This document shows, in pieces, positions 38,971 to 51,575 of a DNA stretch of 64,000 bases (position 1 is the stretch's first letter; each line of letters starts with the position of its first letter). The translations under genes and the position numbers were made by a program. The DNA comes from Chanos chanos (Eukaryota; Chordata; Actinopteri; Gonorynchiformes; Chanidae), in contig NC_044497.1 in assembly GCF_902362185.1 (NCBI RefSeq), positions 32,228,001 to 32,292,000 of the forward strand, read 5' to 3'. Under the pieces are notes generated by a model. That model ran no database searches. It was given only the letters and a program-made list of their open reading frames with translations, and was not told the DNA's origin.

Positions 38971-39924
38971 ATGGATAATGGAGACTGGGGGTATAGGGTA
39001 AGTAAATGAGAGACAAGACTGGAAGAGTACACTGATACTCTGTAGAGTACCTTTAGTTTTACCCTCCCCAACACAATGAAATACATTTAATTTCACATGT
39101 TTATTATGCTGAGTAACTACAGGTAACATAATTAATATTTCTGGTAAGACTGCATTATTATGCATGGCAGGTATTTTCAGGTACATGTGAGTTTAGACTG
39201 ACATTAGTCACCTAAAGCTATTTGTATTTATTTCTAGATGACTGACCCAGTCACCTTAAATGTCGGCGGTCACCTGTATACCACCTCTATATCAACTCTT
39301 CAGCGATACCCAGACTCAATGCTGGGTGCTATGTTCCGGGGAGACTTCCCCACCACACGGGATGCCCAAGGAAACTTTTTCATTGATCGAGATGGGACCC
39401 TCTTCCGCTACATACTGAACTTCTTACGCACATCTGAGCTCACGCTTCCAGTTGATTTCATGGAGATGGATTTGTTGCGGAAAGAGGCTGACTTCTATCA
39501 GATCGAACCTTTAATCCAATGCCTCAGTGACCCAAAACCATTGTACCCACTGGATACCTTTGAACAGGTGGTAGAACTGTCCAGTACCCGCAAACTCTCA
39601 AAGTACTCAAATCCAGTGGCAGTCATCATCACACAACTAACCATTACAACAAAGGTTCACTCACTGCTTGAGGGTATCTCCAATAACTTCACCAAATGGA
39701 ACAAACATATGATGGATACAAGAGACTGTCAGGTATCATTCACATTTGGACCTTGTGACTACCACCAAGAGGTGTCTCTCAGAGTTCACCTCATGGAGTA
39801 CATAACAAAACAGGGCTTCACAATCAGGAACACAAGGGTGCATCACATGAGTGAGCGTGCCAATGAGAACACAGTGGAGCATCACTGGACTTTCTGTAGG
39901 CTGGCTTACAAAGTAGAGGACTGA
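38971..39924 (+). CDS. kctd6: BTB/POZ domain-containing protein KCTD6
   Basis: KCTD6 is a Cullin3 adaptor of the KCASH group (with KCTD11 and KCTD21) that directs ubiquitination of HDAC1, dampening Hedgehog signalling, and of small ankyrin-1. Exon 38971-38997 encodes MDNGDWGYR and splices in phase to 39238-39924, giving 237 residues, the same as human. The T1-type BTB domain covers roughly residues 12-110 (VTLNVGGHLYTTSISTL, RYPDSMLGAMFRGDFP, FIDRDGTLFRYILNFLRTSE). The C-terminal half is almost unchanged from human (STRKLSKYSNPVAVIITQLT, FTFGPCDYHQEVSLRVHLME). The second exon also begins with an ATG, so starting at 39238 would lose only nine residues; the first is chosen because human KCTD6 starts MDNGDWGY. 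ATTAAA at 40304 is the likely polyadenylation signal. Confidence 0.98.
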
Positions 39925-41273
39925 AGAAGCCATTGATATTATTTCCATGTTGTTACCAGTAACGTAAATTAAATTCCATTATTTGTTGAGCACCTCACTT
40001 TTATCATCAGTGGAAAATATGGGGATATCTTGTTTAAACATCATTCTTTAAAGAAAAATAAGTACAAAATCAAAGAAAGGTTATGTTATACCAGCTCTGT
40101 GGTTGAAAAAAAACAAACAAACCTTAAACAAAATTCCAGTTCATTCCACTATATCATGAAGAACTTATCAGGTGACCAGAACATCTCTAAAGACTTGTGG
40201 GGAAGGAATTCACTCCCTCAAAAAATTACTCTGTATAATATTATGCACTATGTGCAACATCATGTTAGTATTATATGCATGTACTTTTGACATTCCCTGA
40301 AGTATTAAAAGTCAAAATGTTTTATCTTGCCACTGATTCTTCAAATCACCAAAACATCATGTTATAACATCAGAAGTCAGAGAATCTAAGTTTCAAAACA
40401 TAATCAAAACTTGAGAGAATAAATGAAGTCACATGGCTCATTGCTTATACAAACTTGTGCACAGAACTTGTGATCACTGTTTTCATTGCTAATAGGATGA
40501 CAACAGTAGTGTAATCTACACATTCTGTGACACCTTTTTACGTACCTCATGCAGTGGTCTAATGGATTTTATGCTACTCCCTCCCTTGATTTTAGAAGGG
40601 AGACTTAGAACAGAAAAGGCTTTTTACAACTTTGCTCCTCGCTCTCAGTCTGGTGGTCCTGTCTGATTTTAAGTCGTACGTCAATATAATTCAGCGATGT
40701 CGGTTTGTAAGATCTTGTCTCCGTGTAAATTTTTATCAATACTCCCTCATTTCAGCAAATGGTTTGTAATAGCGAAATTTGCCTTGCATCCATAATGTAA
40801 GAATAACTAATGCCAGTGATTTTACCATGCAAGTTTAAGCTCATATCAGCGTTCAAACGACAATTGTGGTAATTGTTTAGAGCTCCTTAAAGAAGTCTGC
40901 AACTAGCCAAGAGCATTATTTTAGCCCATACAGACACAGAATGAAACGCCCCCTTCCGTTTTCAGCTTGATGCAGACTTTCATTTCGAACCCCCTCTCTC
41001 AGCACAAATGTTGGTACCTTCCTGAAAGGTGACCAATAAGAACAGGCCTGTGGCGATCTTGACGTTTAAGTCGCCATGTTCTTCCCTGTTATGTCAGCTT
41101 GCAATATTGTGCATGTGCCTTTAAAAAAGACAATATGGAAGGACAAAAAGTGATGTAGGAGTAATGACAGCGTGCGAGAAAATTAGCGTTCGATATAAAA
41201 ACCTGATTTACTGAACTTACAAGCATTACACTTGAAACTGTCGATTGCACCTATCGCTTTCACACAGTGAAGA

Positions 41274-42181
41274 ATGTTTAGAAAGAATCGAAATATAAAA
41301 TATTTTCTCAGTCTTGTACCGGGAAAGCGACGCTTTGGGGTGTACAGATTTTTACCGTTCTTTTTCTGCATCGGAGGCGTGATGGAGTGGATAATGATCA
41401 ACGTTAGAATAGGAAAAGAAACATTTTGTAAGTATGTCAGGACAGTTTCGTCCACGACCTAGACGAAGGTTGCTAGACGCAACGTAACACATATCTATGC
41501 TGCAGATTCCTGCGCAAGTGTATACTCCAATATGTAATAATAGAAAGTAAAACCTCTTTGGTTTAGCACTTTTTAGGCACTTTTAGCAACTCTTCTCGTG
41601 TTTTTGGATTGAATATTGCCCAAGATTTGGTCAAATGTCACTCTTTCTAATCTGCACAGAAGCATTAATCCCTGAAAGTAACTAGATATGGGGATGGTAG
41701 CAAGTGTCAAAATATTCTACTCTTTTGTCGTCATTTAAAGCTTTTCTGTGGTTGGGAAACTTAATAGCTCTGATTTATTAAGTACTACAATCCATCCAGG
41801 TCACCCTCAAATAGTATGAATGATATATATGTGTATTAACCCTCTGAACAGTGACCCCATGAACTGAATTTATCTAAGTTCATAGCAAACATTTGAGTGA
41901 AATAGGCCTGTTTGCACACTGATCTCAAATTATTAAGTGGTGCATTTAGGAGAATGATGTTGGCAGTTGTAGTTCTTTGAGAATACAGTAATGTAATTAT
42001 GTATTTGTTTCTGTTTGACTTGCTTCTGAGTGTAAGATGACTTACAGTATACTGACACATCTTACCTGTGCCTGTTCTGCGTTATTCAGATGATGTCTAC
42101 CGAAGAAAACGTTCAGAGAGGGAATACCAAAGGAAAATCGATGAGGGAATGACTGAACTCACTGAGTCAACACCCAAATGA
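41274..42181 (+). CDS. uqcc5: Ubiquinol-cytochrome c reductase complex assembly factor 5 (SMIM4)
   Basis: UQCC5 (formerly SMIM4/C3orf78) is a small mitochondrial inner-membrane protein needed for assembly of respiratory complex III. Exons 41274-41427 and 42090-42181 join in phase to 81 residues; human has about 70. The core RFGVYRFLPFFFCIGGVMEW matches human RFGIYRFLPFFFVLGGTMEW, and ETFYDVYRRKRSEREYQRK matches ETFYDVYRRKASERQYQRR. One membrane helix (roughly residues 27-43) follows a basic N-terminus. The C-terminus has an extra TELTESTPK tail compared with human. Polyadenylation signal AATAAA at 42640, tail-to-tail with osteoglycin. Confidence 0.95.
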
Positions 42182-42639
42182 TCAAGAATATCCTCAGGAA
42201 ATGGACACAGTTCAGTTGACAGTTCAATGAACATAATTCAGAGAACGCAATAGTATGAGTAACCTATAAATTCAATGTCACGCTGTTGTTTATTCATAAC
42301 GGTCTCTGTTATTCAGACCCATCAACATATACCTGTCTGTTAATCAACAAACAAAAAGACAGAAAAAGAGAAGCCTCGTCTATGATGACGTCTATGTGGA
42401 TGATACCCTCCTTAAAGATACATATCTGTGTTCAATGCAAAGACCAGTTATCCAGATACCAGAGTACACATAATTGTAGGTGTGGTTTTAAAAAAGTATA
42501 ATCAGTATCAACCCTGATCCACAATTTTCTTTCGGTTATGCCAAATATGTTACCATGTAGGCCTTAATTTCAGTCAACATTTGGGCAGCTGGGTCGGTGA
42601 TTGAGTAATGAAAATTAAATTAAATGTGAATTTATTGTA

Positions 42640-42645
42640 AATAAA
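42640..42645 (+). terminator. Polyadenylation signal, uqcc5
   Basis: AATAAA in GTAAATAAACTG, about 460 nt after the stop; a second GTAAATAAGG follows. Confidence 0.65.
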
Positions 42646-42808
42646 CTGATTGTAAATAAGGACATTTCACATTGGTTACATTCTGTTCATTTTCTTAATA
42701 TGGGTTTGTGCTTTGTGGTCATAAGGGATTACACAGGCTGCTGTATTCAGTGGATTGACAGGATCTCAATTTAATATCGTTTTTAAAATAAGAGGAATGC
42801 AGTAAAAG

Positions 42809-42814
42809 TTTATT
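42809..42814 (-). terminator. Polyadenylation signal, ogn (minus)
   Basis: TTTATT on plus, i.e. AATAAA on minus, 390 nt after the ogn stop. The two convergent transcripts would end within about 170 bp of each other. Confidence 0.55.
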
Positions 42815-43203
42815 ATTAAATCAAACATTCCTCTCTTGTCGGTGGCAAATGACACACCAAAAGACAGATACGAAAGCTATGTCCTGCAAACTTAAAAATG
42901 TGCATTATATTAAGCTACATTTGATGCACATATATAGGTTACTTATCATTTTCACTTGTGCAGTGATTGAAAGTTTATGCACCAGAAATATCAAGTAGAC
43001 ACTTAAAAGGTTTCTCTTACACATGCCATTTAAACTATCGAAGTGTCTGACAAAGACTAATACACTCAATATTCAACTCTGTATGAAGCTTCTGTAGATT
43101 CATATCGAAGAATCTTAGCATTACATTCATACATCATATTACTGCTGACCAGAAACTGCCAAAGGAATCCATTCTTGGTTATGCTGGCTCATGTGCTTCC
43201 CAC

Positions 43204-45334
43204 TCACTTGTAGTTTCCAACAGGTAGAGTTTTCAGACAGATGAAGCTGTTTGGATGCTGGGCCAACATAACAGGGTTGCCATCCAGTCGTATTTCCTGC
43301 ATGTTATGCCTGATGTAGTAACTACTGTTTCCTTTGCAGAACGTTTCATCAGTCACAGCTGTTATGTTGTTATTCTGCAGGTAACAGGACAGTGGAATAC
43401 AGAGTATGTGATTAATATTTTTAATGTTTGAGAAGGTTAATGTGATGTTTTAGCTTGTAGTATCTATGTATATGGGACTATAAAAAAAGGACTATATTTG
43501 TACTGTGGTGTGATTTAAAATAAACTCACATGTAGGTGCACAATACGCAGGCTCTCAGGGAGTTGTGGGACTGCTTCAAGTTCGTTATCCCCAAGATAAA
43601 GATATGCTAGTTTGGTGAGTTTCTGTCCCAAGACATGACCATGTACATAGCAAAAGTATGTAAGTATTAAATCGTGCTTAAAATAATAGGCATTAAGTAG
43701 AGGCAGACTTTACACAATTGGTTTTAAATGAATAAATGAAAATACAAGTAAACGACATGTCCCCTGACTCACTGTACCTTAAAAAGGTTAGCCTTTACTC
43801 CTTTAGTTCTCAGACGATTATGATTTGCGTTGAATGAGACAAGCTTTGGTGGTAGCATTGGGAGTTTGAGAAGCTTGTTCTCTGCCAGCATCAGTTCCTC
43901 CAGCTGATCAAGTTTTGAAAATGCACCATCTTCAATCTCAGAAATCAGGTTGCCAGTCAGGTCAATCCTCCTCAGTGTGGCTGCAATACACACAAACACA
44001 CACAGAATAACACACAATAACAAATTAAAAAAAATGATTCTGAATTATGGTAATATTCTAAAATATGTGTGTTAATTATATTTATTTGAATTGTTTATTT
44101 AAATTCTTTTTTAAAGGGACTCCACCCCACATGTACAATCAGAACACTTTTTCTCCCAGCATAGCAAATGTACAAGAGGTTATTTAAAATCATAAAGAAT
44201 TCTCACCAATATCTGCAAAATCTTTGTTGGTTATTTTGGTTATTTTGTTAAAGCGTGCATAGAGATAGGCCGTTTCCTTTGGTAAGGGGGGAACTGCTGT
44301 CATCTCAGGAGTGACCTCCTCACAGTACACTGAGCCAGTCAAGCACACACAGAGCAAACATGTGGGCAGCTCTGAAAAGCATTTAAACAGTTAAAAGATG
44401 GTTAATACTTAAATACACCAACAATTATTTTTCTCAACACTTCATGTCCTCATAATAAATAGGGATACATGATATGACTCTCGCTGTGTATGTGTTTAAA
44501 TTCAACGATTACCTTCATCATTTTTTGCTTCTTCTCTTGGACTTTTGTCATCTGCATCATCTGGACTCTCAACGTCAGAAATAGCCGTGAGCTTTTTCTT
44601 TTGATTCACATCCAAGAAAACAAGAGGCGTGGAAGATGACATACTGATTGCATTAAACTCTGTAACACTGACTGAAAACTAAATCAACCCTCCTGAATCT
44701 GTATGCAATTATTAACACCATGTCATCAGCACCGCTTATTCTTTTAACATATGCCCTACTTTGAGATGCAAGTAATTAAAAAATGTGATCTTTTTTATTA
44801 TTGTCATGTTTTATGTTGATGTGCATGTGACTAACTCATCCCATATCTACATTAAGGCTTTTGGCTGTTTGTCAAAACTGAGGTACAACATCTCAAGAAA
44901 GCAAAAAATGATAATAATACAGTTTCAATTCAAAGGTTTCAAATTAATAATTTCAAATAGAAGTTAACTGATTTTTTCAGCTTTACTTCTATGTTCAAAT
45001 TGATCAACTGCTGGCCAAGTTTATTAGTTGTTTGCTTGTATTACAAATCTTAGAGTATAAGAAAAAAAGAGTAGAACAATCTAGGACTAAGGTAAAATCG
45101 ACTTTATCTTCTTTATCTACAAAGTATTCATATTCGCCAACATGTTATATAAATAAAACTGTTCTATATTACCTTTGGTTTTTTGACTTCCCTAAAAACT
45201 TCCCCTTTTGAGTACAGGTCATCATAATCCACATCACGGGTGTATCTTGACATCCGTAGCTCATCTGCTGTAGTTTCAGAGAACATCCATGGTACAATTA
45301 TAAAGGATAAAAGCAAAATTCTCAGATCCATCAT
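43204..45334 (-). CDS. ogn: Osteoglycin / mimecan (class III small leucine-rich proteoglycan)
   Basis: Osteoglycin is a secreted extracellular-matrix leucine-rich repeat protein that binds collagen fibrils. Minus-strand exons 45173-45334, 44513-44657, 44207-44371, 43778-43980, 43530-43622 and 43204-43374 join in phase to 312 residues (human 298). A signal peptide ([15 protein letters not shown]) is followed by an acidic tyrosine-rich stretch ([13 protein letters not shown]), a probable Tyr-sulfation region. The cysteine cluster is [19 protein letters not shown] (human [19 protein letters not shown]). Leucine-rich repeats follow ([50 protein letters not shown]), then the C-terminal cysteine pair ([23 protein letters not shown]). 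Epiphycan was considered, but the cysteine cluster and C-terminus fit osteoglycin better. The second-exon acceptor is the downstream AG of a TTACAGAG pair, which alone keeps phase. Confidence 0.95.
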
Positions 45335-48095
45335 TTTTGTGTAGAGGAACTGGAATAGTTCTCAGAAGGCTGCAGAGAAAAGGGGCAGTGCAATGTCTGT
45401 GTGAGCTGGAATGAAATGAGCCCGTGAAAACTAATTCTCAGGAGTAGCTGCCTGTGAACTGTTGAATAACATTTTATGAAACTTGTCTTAACCCACAGTG
45501 TGCTGATAAGAAATCAGTGGTGTTTGTTAAAAGACTCCTCAAAATGTAACGTACATACCTCATTTGTCATTACTTTTGTGGATGTTCTTTATTAAATTCT
45601 GTATAGATAGTAGTGGAACTAAAACTGATGGTTCTTCATTAATTCAGTATGCCACTTTTCAGTTTATACACTACATCCATGAAAGTACTGTATTCACTTG
45701 AAAAATGATGTCAGATGAGTTCACTGAGACGTCTGGGAACTGTCTGTTTTTAAAGATTTGGTTTTTATTTTCACCCCTTTTGAATGACAAGGGAAATGTT
45801 TGTCCTGGAACAAGTAGACACTGTCATGGAAAATGTTACCATTTGGACAATTAACAAGTCTGTTTGAGGTAGAAAGGAAAAATATAGTCAAGAATGAATA
45901 GAGCACTGGCTGTGGAAATAAAAGAAAAGGGACTCGACAGGAAATTATTATAAGTGCAGGAATCTTGGACAGAACTTGTTTGCTGAATGGACTTGAAAGC
46001 TAAACTCAAAGCAAGAAATACATAACATAAGTATCTCCCATGAGTCTCCTTTCTCAAAATATGAAAACAAACTCATGCATTTCTGCACAGTTTGCAGGGT
46101 TCACAGAGATATTTAATATGAATTTACAGAGATTCTATCAATATGTAGAGTGATTTGTTTGTTGAATAAAGTGACACGTGCTCTCCTTCATTTTAAATGC
46201 AAAGTCTCATTTTCTTTAAACAAGGAAAAAAAAACCCATTTGTGTCTTTGGAGACGAACTATGTATGAAAAGAAACATGAGCTATATAAATGCTGAAAAG
46301 TTATTACAAAATTCCAAATTCCTCTAGAAATCTTGGATTGTGAATATAAACATTACGATGTTTCCAGACATTTTCTGAAATTCATCCTGGAGGCTGGTCT
46401 CTCTGGATTTGGAGATTATGAGTTGATAGTTTTAACAGCAACTCTCACACGGGGGTGTGCTTTATATTTTAAGGAATGTTTCAGAGGAACATTTTGTTAT
46501 AACATTTACAAACCTTTCATTCCTTTGTAAAGACAACCTTGAATCTACTCCACAGCTGCTGAAACAAATGCATATTATGGCCTTCATATTGCAAAGCAGT
46601 TACTCTATATCCCAAGAGCTGCTGTTACTTGCGATGGGAAGTACAAAGAGGCAGATAAACAGATTGCAAGAAAAGATAAGAAAGAAAGAAAGAAAGAAAG
46701 CAAGAAAGAAAGACAATCAGTGCTTTATGGCAAACACTGTTTTTTCCTAAGCTGAGTTGCTTGCAGCTGTGCAGCAGTGCATATCTGATTCATCAGGGAG
46801 ACAGTGAATATTCCAGCAGATGTGAAACTGAAACTGGATGTTTTATTAAGCTGTGTCTGCATTTAAGGTAGGTACTGCTTGGATGAGAAGAAAAACAAAG
46901 AGCATTACTTTTTCTTTCACTGTGTGTATCATCCAGGAGAATGCAGAGAAGGTGACCCAAGATAAATCTCAAAGACATGAAAATGAATTTTCTTACATGC
47001 CTTAAATACAGTGATATACATTTGCTATTCATCCTATCCATACCTAAAGCTTTAAAAGAAAAACACATTCAATATTTTAAGAGTGGAGCCATGGGTCCTC
47101 AAGCCAGGATGCAAGGTTCACCTGCATTTGTTAGGGCTTCAATGTTTTGTGAGCTGAACTGTGGTTTAAGGGTCCAAAGACTAAGCCAGGGCTTCTCTTG
47201 ATTCACAATCTTATTCAAGTAAGTTTTCAGTTTAAGAACTGCGTTCCATAACAGAAGTATACAAATCTAATAATTATAATTTAGGAGAATTCATGTTCAC
47301 TTGAAGTACTTTCAAAGCATCACAAAATGGCAGGCGGTAGTTTCATGTGACCAAGGGAAGGTAATTCAGTACAAAACTATAAATGCATAGGTTTTGAGCT
47401 CTTTGTGATGAAATGAATTCATTCATACCATATGTTCAAATACAAATTCAAGTCTATTTGTAAAGTACTTTTTAAAATGAAATTGTGACAAAGCAGTAAA
47501 GCTACAGATAACAGTGCTTAAACCCCCTTCGAGCAAGCCAAGGGTGACAGAAGCAAAGAAATACTGTCTAAAATGTAGCGAACAGGAGAAAGAAACCTTG
47601 GAGGGAACCAAGACTCAACAGCTGGAGCCCATTCTCCTCTGGCCAGCACTAAAACAGAGATATTCACAGTACACAGAGTCCAGGATTTCCAAATTCTATG
47701 GCATACATAATTGTTTATGCTATATAACTTATTATGTTTACACTAAAAAAGATACAGAAGATTCTAGAAGTTCTAGATGCTGTGAGATATAGGCCAACTT
47801 GATAACTTATTTATATGAAAACGGTGTGGTTTTCTTTTAGCACCAGTAGCTGTATAATTGTTAGCAATACTATGCTGCGGTTATGCAGTGGGTAAAAAGG
47901 ACAGGTTGGTCATAGTTCCACAGTCTGGTTGAGAGGTGGACCACAGGCTGGTGGTATGAAGGATAATGGTATGAGGAATATGGGGTACTGGTGGGGACAG
48001 GAGCAGGACATTCAAGGTCTCAGGTGGAGAGCAGGGGATTCTAGACCTCAGGGCAGGACAGGAGCTTGTAGGAGGTCCAGGCAGGGGGGGAGGAG
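45335..48095. other. Intergenic stretch upstream of ogn
   Basis: No exon recognised. An (AAAG)n run lies at 46675-46714. The interval 47930-48100 is purine-rich and low-complexity, immediately before the Harbinger element. Confidence 0.45.
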
Positions 48096-48351
48096 CTCTT
48101 AAGCCACGGACACACTACATGACTTTCAAAGTCGTCAGATTGCTCTACACAACTTGCTGTCTTGTCATTGGGAATCTTGAAATCGTACATGACTGATGAG
48201 TGATAGGGGGTCACACATTACAAGATCTTTCGCCAGGGGGACTCTCCGACGAGTCTGTCTGATCTCCAAACTACATTTTGTCATGAAAACACACACTAGA
48301 AGTGACACAGGAAATGACGTGATACAGGGATCTTTTTCTTCCAAAAATGGA

Positions 48352-49757
48352 TAGCAGCAAGAAATGAGCGATCCAAGTTGTTTGTGCGCGATTTGCAGCA
48401 AAAAAAAACAAGGAGGAAAAAGAAAGGAATATGGTTGAGAGAATGGATTGGGATATGTGTCTGCTCTGCAGAGAGAGCTGGAGGTAAATAAATATTTTTG
48501 CAATGATTATGTAGGTAGCTGCCTGCTTGTCCTGTGAGTTGGCAAGAATGACAAGGTTAAAAATACTGAAAAACTTGTGCATATGCCAATGTATTCTGAC
48601 AGAAACTATACTATTGGTTTGATAAAATATTAAAACTTGCCATAGGCTTTGGTTACCACCACATATTAGGCTACTGTAGACAAAGATAATATACTCTGTG
48701 AGCAATATGGCCAAAATCTCATCTCACAATATTTGTATTTTGACAGGGGACTGCTATTATTGATATTGTTTATGTAATTAAATTGTAATGTTAGAGTCAC
48801 AGTCTTAAGTCATGAATTCATATTCACAGTACTGCAGAAATGTATTATTTTAACCATATGTGGCAAATATAAGAGTCAGTGTGCCAAATGAATTAACCCC
48901 CAGCCCTGACTGTTATTTTCTTCTATTGGTAGACACCGTCTACAGAGGCAGAATGGCAGACAGTAGCCAGGGACTTTTAATTGAAATGGCAATTTCCACA
49001 TTGCCTTGGTGCACTTGATGGAAAACACACCCATATACAACCACCAGCAAAAAGTGGTAGCCTTTACCACAGTCACAAGGGCAGGTTCTCTGTGATAATG
49101 ATGGCTGCTGGGAATGCAAAGTATAAGTTCATCCACACAAGTGTGGATACCCAAGGCAGGGTCTCAAGACGCTGGACTGTTCGCGCACTCTGACCTGTGC
49201 AAAGCGAAGGACCAGGGCCTGCTTAACTTTCCTTTCCTGAGCCTTTGCCCAACTCCGACATAACGATGCCGTACATGTTTGTGGGCGATGACGCATATCC
49301 TTTAAGGCATGACCTTATGAAGCCGTATCCATTCAGGCAGATGGACCACAGTCAAAGGGTACTAAACTACCGTCTCTCTAGGGCACGCGGAGTGGTAGAA
49401 AATGCATTTGGTATTCTTGCAAACAGGTTGAGGATTTTCAGGTTCACCATATGCTTGGGGCCAGATAAGGTGGTTATGATAACAATGTCCTCCCTATGCA
49501 TCCATAACTTCCTCCGCGAGCGCAGGTCTGAGGCATATACACCTCCAGCCTTTGCAGACTGGGAGAATGCTGACCACAATATGGTTAATGGAGGAATCAA
49601 GGTATCGGGGGCTTTACAGCTGGTGGAGCATAGAAGGGAGCGCAACCCAACAATTCCTGCAAAAATGCAACAAAACTGCGAGATCATTTTCTCTCATCTG
49701 CAGGTAGTGTTCCTTGGCAGGAGGAACACATTTAGTAGTGTAAGGATGTCACAGTAA
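48352..49757 (+). pseudogene. Harbinger transposase, broken
   Basis: Harbinger (HARBI1-like) transposases carry a DDE nuclease. A basic N-terminal piece (KKTRRKKKGIWLREW, near 48425-48470) is followed after a non-coding gap by the core. FPHCLGALDGKHTHIQPPA (first Asp) ends in a premature stop at 49192 after a frame change near 49163. FVGDDAYPLRHDLMKPYPF (second Asp) and RGVVENAFGILANRLRIFRF (Glu) lie in another frame, open from 49245 to 49757. At least two frameshifts separate the blocks, and the segment between the N-terminal piece and the core is not recognisable. All three catalytic acids survive, but no single reading frame encodes a full enzyme, so it is non-autonomous. Confidence 0.9.
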
Positions 49758-49819
49758 TTATTTTTGTATATATGTATGTGTGTTTGTATACATTTTTCAC
49801 ATTTTTACTGCATTGCCTT

Positions 49820-51407
49820 TTAAGGAATTTCTGTTTTGAAAAGTGCTATACAAACAGGTGCTGGTGGTGCAGGTGAGCAGGAGGAGGATCCATTCCTTTC
49901 AGTGTCTTGAATATCATATATCATATTCATGATGTTCCTTTTCAATCTAGTTAGATTTGCTGGGTCTTGTATTTGCCTTAATTCAGATGCTACCTGGTTT
50001 CCAAATGTAGTGAATGCATCAGGAGTTGGGTCAGCATAAACTTTTGCTGCCATTTGCTTTAAAACAACAAGCTTTTGCAGCTCTATGTCCGATTCTGACC
50101 TCCCCTTGCGCTTGACTCCCCTTGCATTTGACTCCCCTTGCGCCTTCCTGCTGGCAGTTGATGGAGCAGGTGAAGGAGCTTCCCCAACAGCTGTTGGGGA
50201 AGCTCCTTCATCTAACCATTCAAGGGGGGAGGCAGTACGTGATGCACTAGCTGATGGTGTGCCAGGTCTCGACAGCGGTGTCTGCCACTGATCGAGTGAT
50301 TCTGAGAGGTCATTCTGATGTTCTGTGTCATCCTGCTCACTGAATGACACATCAAGCTGGAAAAGAGATGAAATAGTGTCAGTGGACATCACAGTTCTAC
50401 GGAAATATCAAATCATGGTCATTGCTCTCAACTTTGACATTAACAATGTAATAATTTTTATGTTACTCATGAAAACATACCTTAATATTTGATAATTAAT
50501 TTAATAATGTGCACTTACATTTTATACTTTATATATCTCATACTCAAATTTCCTACTAAATTAATTTCTATAGTACTTTGCACAAAAGCAATCTGCAAAA
50601 GTCAGGGGCGCACCTCACCATTACATGTACAGTATGTATTTCATAGCACTGTACACTTGTACTTTACATGATGCACAGTGAGTTTGAGTGTGTTAGATTC
50701 TTGCTCACCATAATGAAAAACTGAAAAGCATAATTTAATTAAGAAATATATTTCAAAAACCAGAGAAGAAGGCAAGAAATGAAAACAATAGCAATTAAAA
50801 CGTATGTTTACAGTTTCTTGGTTGTGTATACTGAAAAACATATGTTTGTAGACTGTATAACTTACAGTGGTTTCACATGCACGGTGAACAATATATTGTT
50901 TTATGAAATCCATGACCCTGAGGAGCCACCTTTGTCTTGGTGTCAAGGGTTTGGTCCCATTCCCATTTGATTTTGGTTTTATCAGCCTTGAGTACTGTGT
51001 CCGCAGGGATACTGCCCTGGTCTTAACCTCCTCAACTGACAGACAAAATTAAAAAAAAGGAAAAGAAAGAAAGCAAATGCTTCGTCAATTGTCATGCATT
51101 CCAGAATTTTGTTTGTATGTTTCAAACTGCGTTTACATATTTGTCAAGGTAAAGGCATCATGTAGGCTAGCCTATCTGGTCTATCTCGTCATTGCAATAT
51201 GAGAAACTCTTACTGAATCAACCGATTTTGCTCACCTGGCTGTTGAAGAGATCCGGCAATTTCTCTCCACCTCTTCTCTTTCTCGACTCGGTTGTGGTAC
51301 AGGTCGTTGGAAACATCAAAAAGGCATTGGTGCTCCTGCCAAAGTTCTACCAAATTTTCCTCCATTTCTCGGGTCCAAGCAGACCGCGAAACTTTTGTTG
51401 TAGCCAT
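49820..51407 (-). CDS. Harbinger-encoded MADF/Myb-like DNA-binding protein, open
   Basis: Exons 51236-51407, 50866-51035 and 49820-50356 splice with canonical sites and join in phase to 292 residues without a stop. The N-terminus (SAWTREMEENLVELWQEHQC, then EKRWREIAGSLQQPGEE-type spacing and RWLLRVMDFIKQYI) is a MADF/Myb-SANT-like trihelix domain. A Ser/Pro/Thr-rich linker (SRPGTPSASASRTASPLEW) and a basic KRKGRSESDIELQKLVVLKQ segment follow. In Harbinger elements this protein binds the transposon ends and carries the transposase into the nucleus. Here it appears intact while its partner is broken. It could be a recent decay or a retained copy; nothing in the sequence shows domestication. Confidence 0.85.
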
Positions 51408-51575
51408 GCTTGTTGATGTCCTACAACTCCTCCCACTGGTTTCCCCTCACCCAGAGCTCTGCCCTCACCCCGTTTCTTGCTTTCTCATTGGCTGTAGCTC
51501 GTTGCGGCACTCACTGTCAGTCACAACACTTTTCACACTACAGGATTTGGACTCCCCGACAGGTCCAGATTAGGC

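Larger units (their letters stand above)
48100..51575. mobile_element. PIF/Harbinger DNA transposon (approximate ends)
   Basis: A cut-and-paste element with the two-gene organisation typical of Harbinger: a DDE transposase on plus and a MADF/Myb-like DNA-binding protein on minus, convergent with about 60 bp between stops. Subterminal repeats are visible: CACACTACATGACTTTCAAAGTC at about 48109 contains a 6-bp palindrome, and the block TCACACATTACAAGATC...GGACTCTCCGAC (48211-48251) recurs directly as TTCACACTACAGGATTTGGACTCCCCGAC (51533-51561). Candidate TTA target duplications (48096 side and 51570 side) are short enough to be chance. Exact terminal inverted repeats were not resolved. Confidence 0.85.

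Noticed and set aside
46675-46714. (AAAG)n tract as a regulatory polypurine element
   Set aside because: Ordinary microsatellite with no nearby gene start.
48096-51572. TTA/TTA target duplication and exact terminal inverted repeats for the Harbinger element
   Set aside because: Three-base matches are uninformative and the proposed ends align poorly as inverted repeats, so exact boundaries were not claimed.
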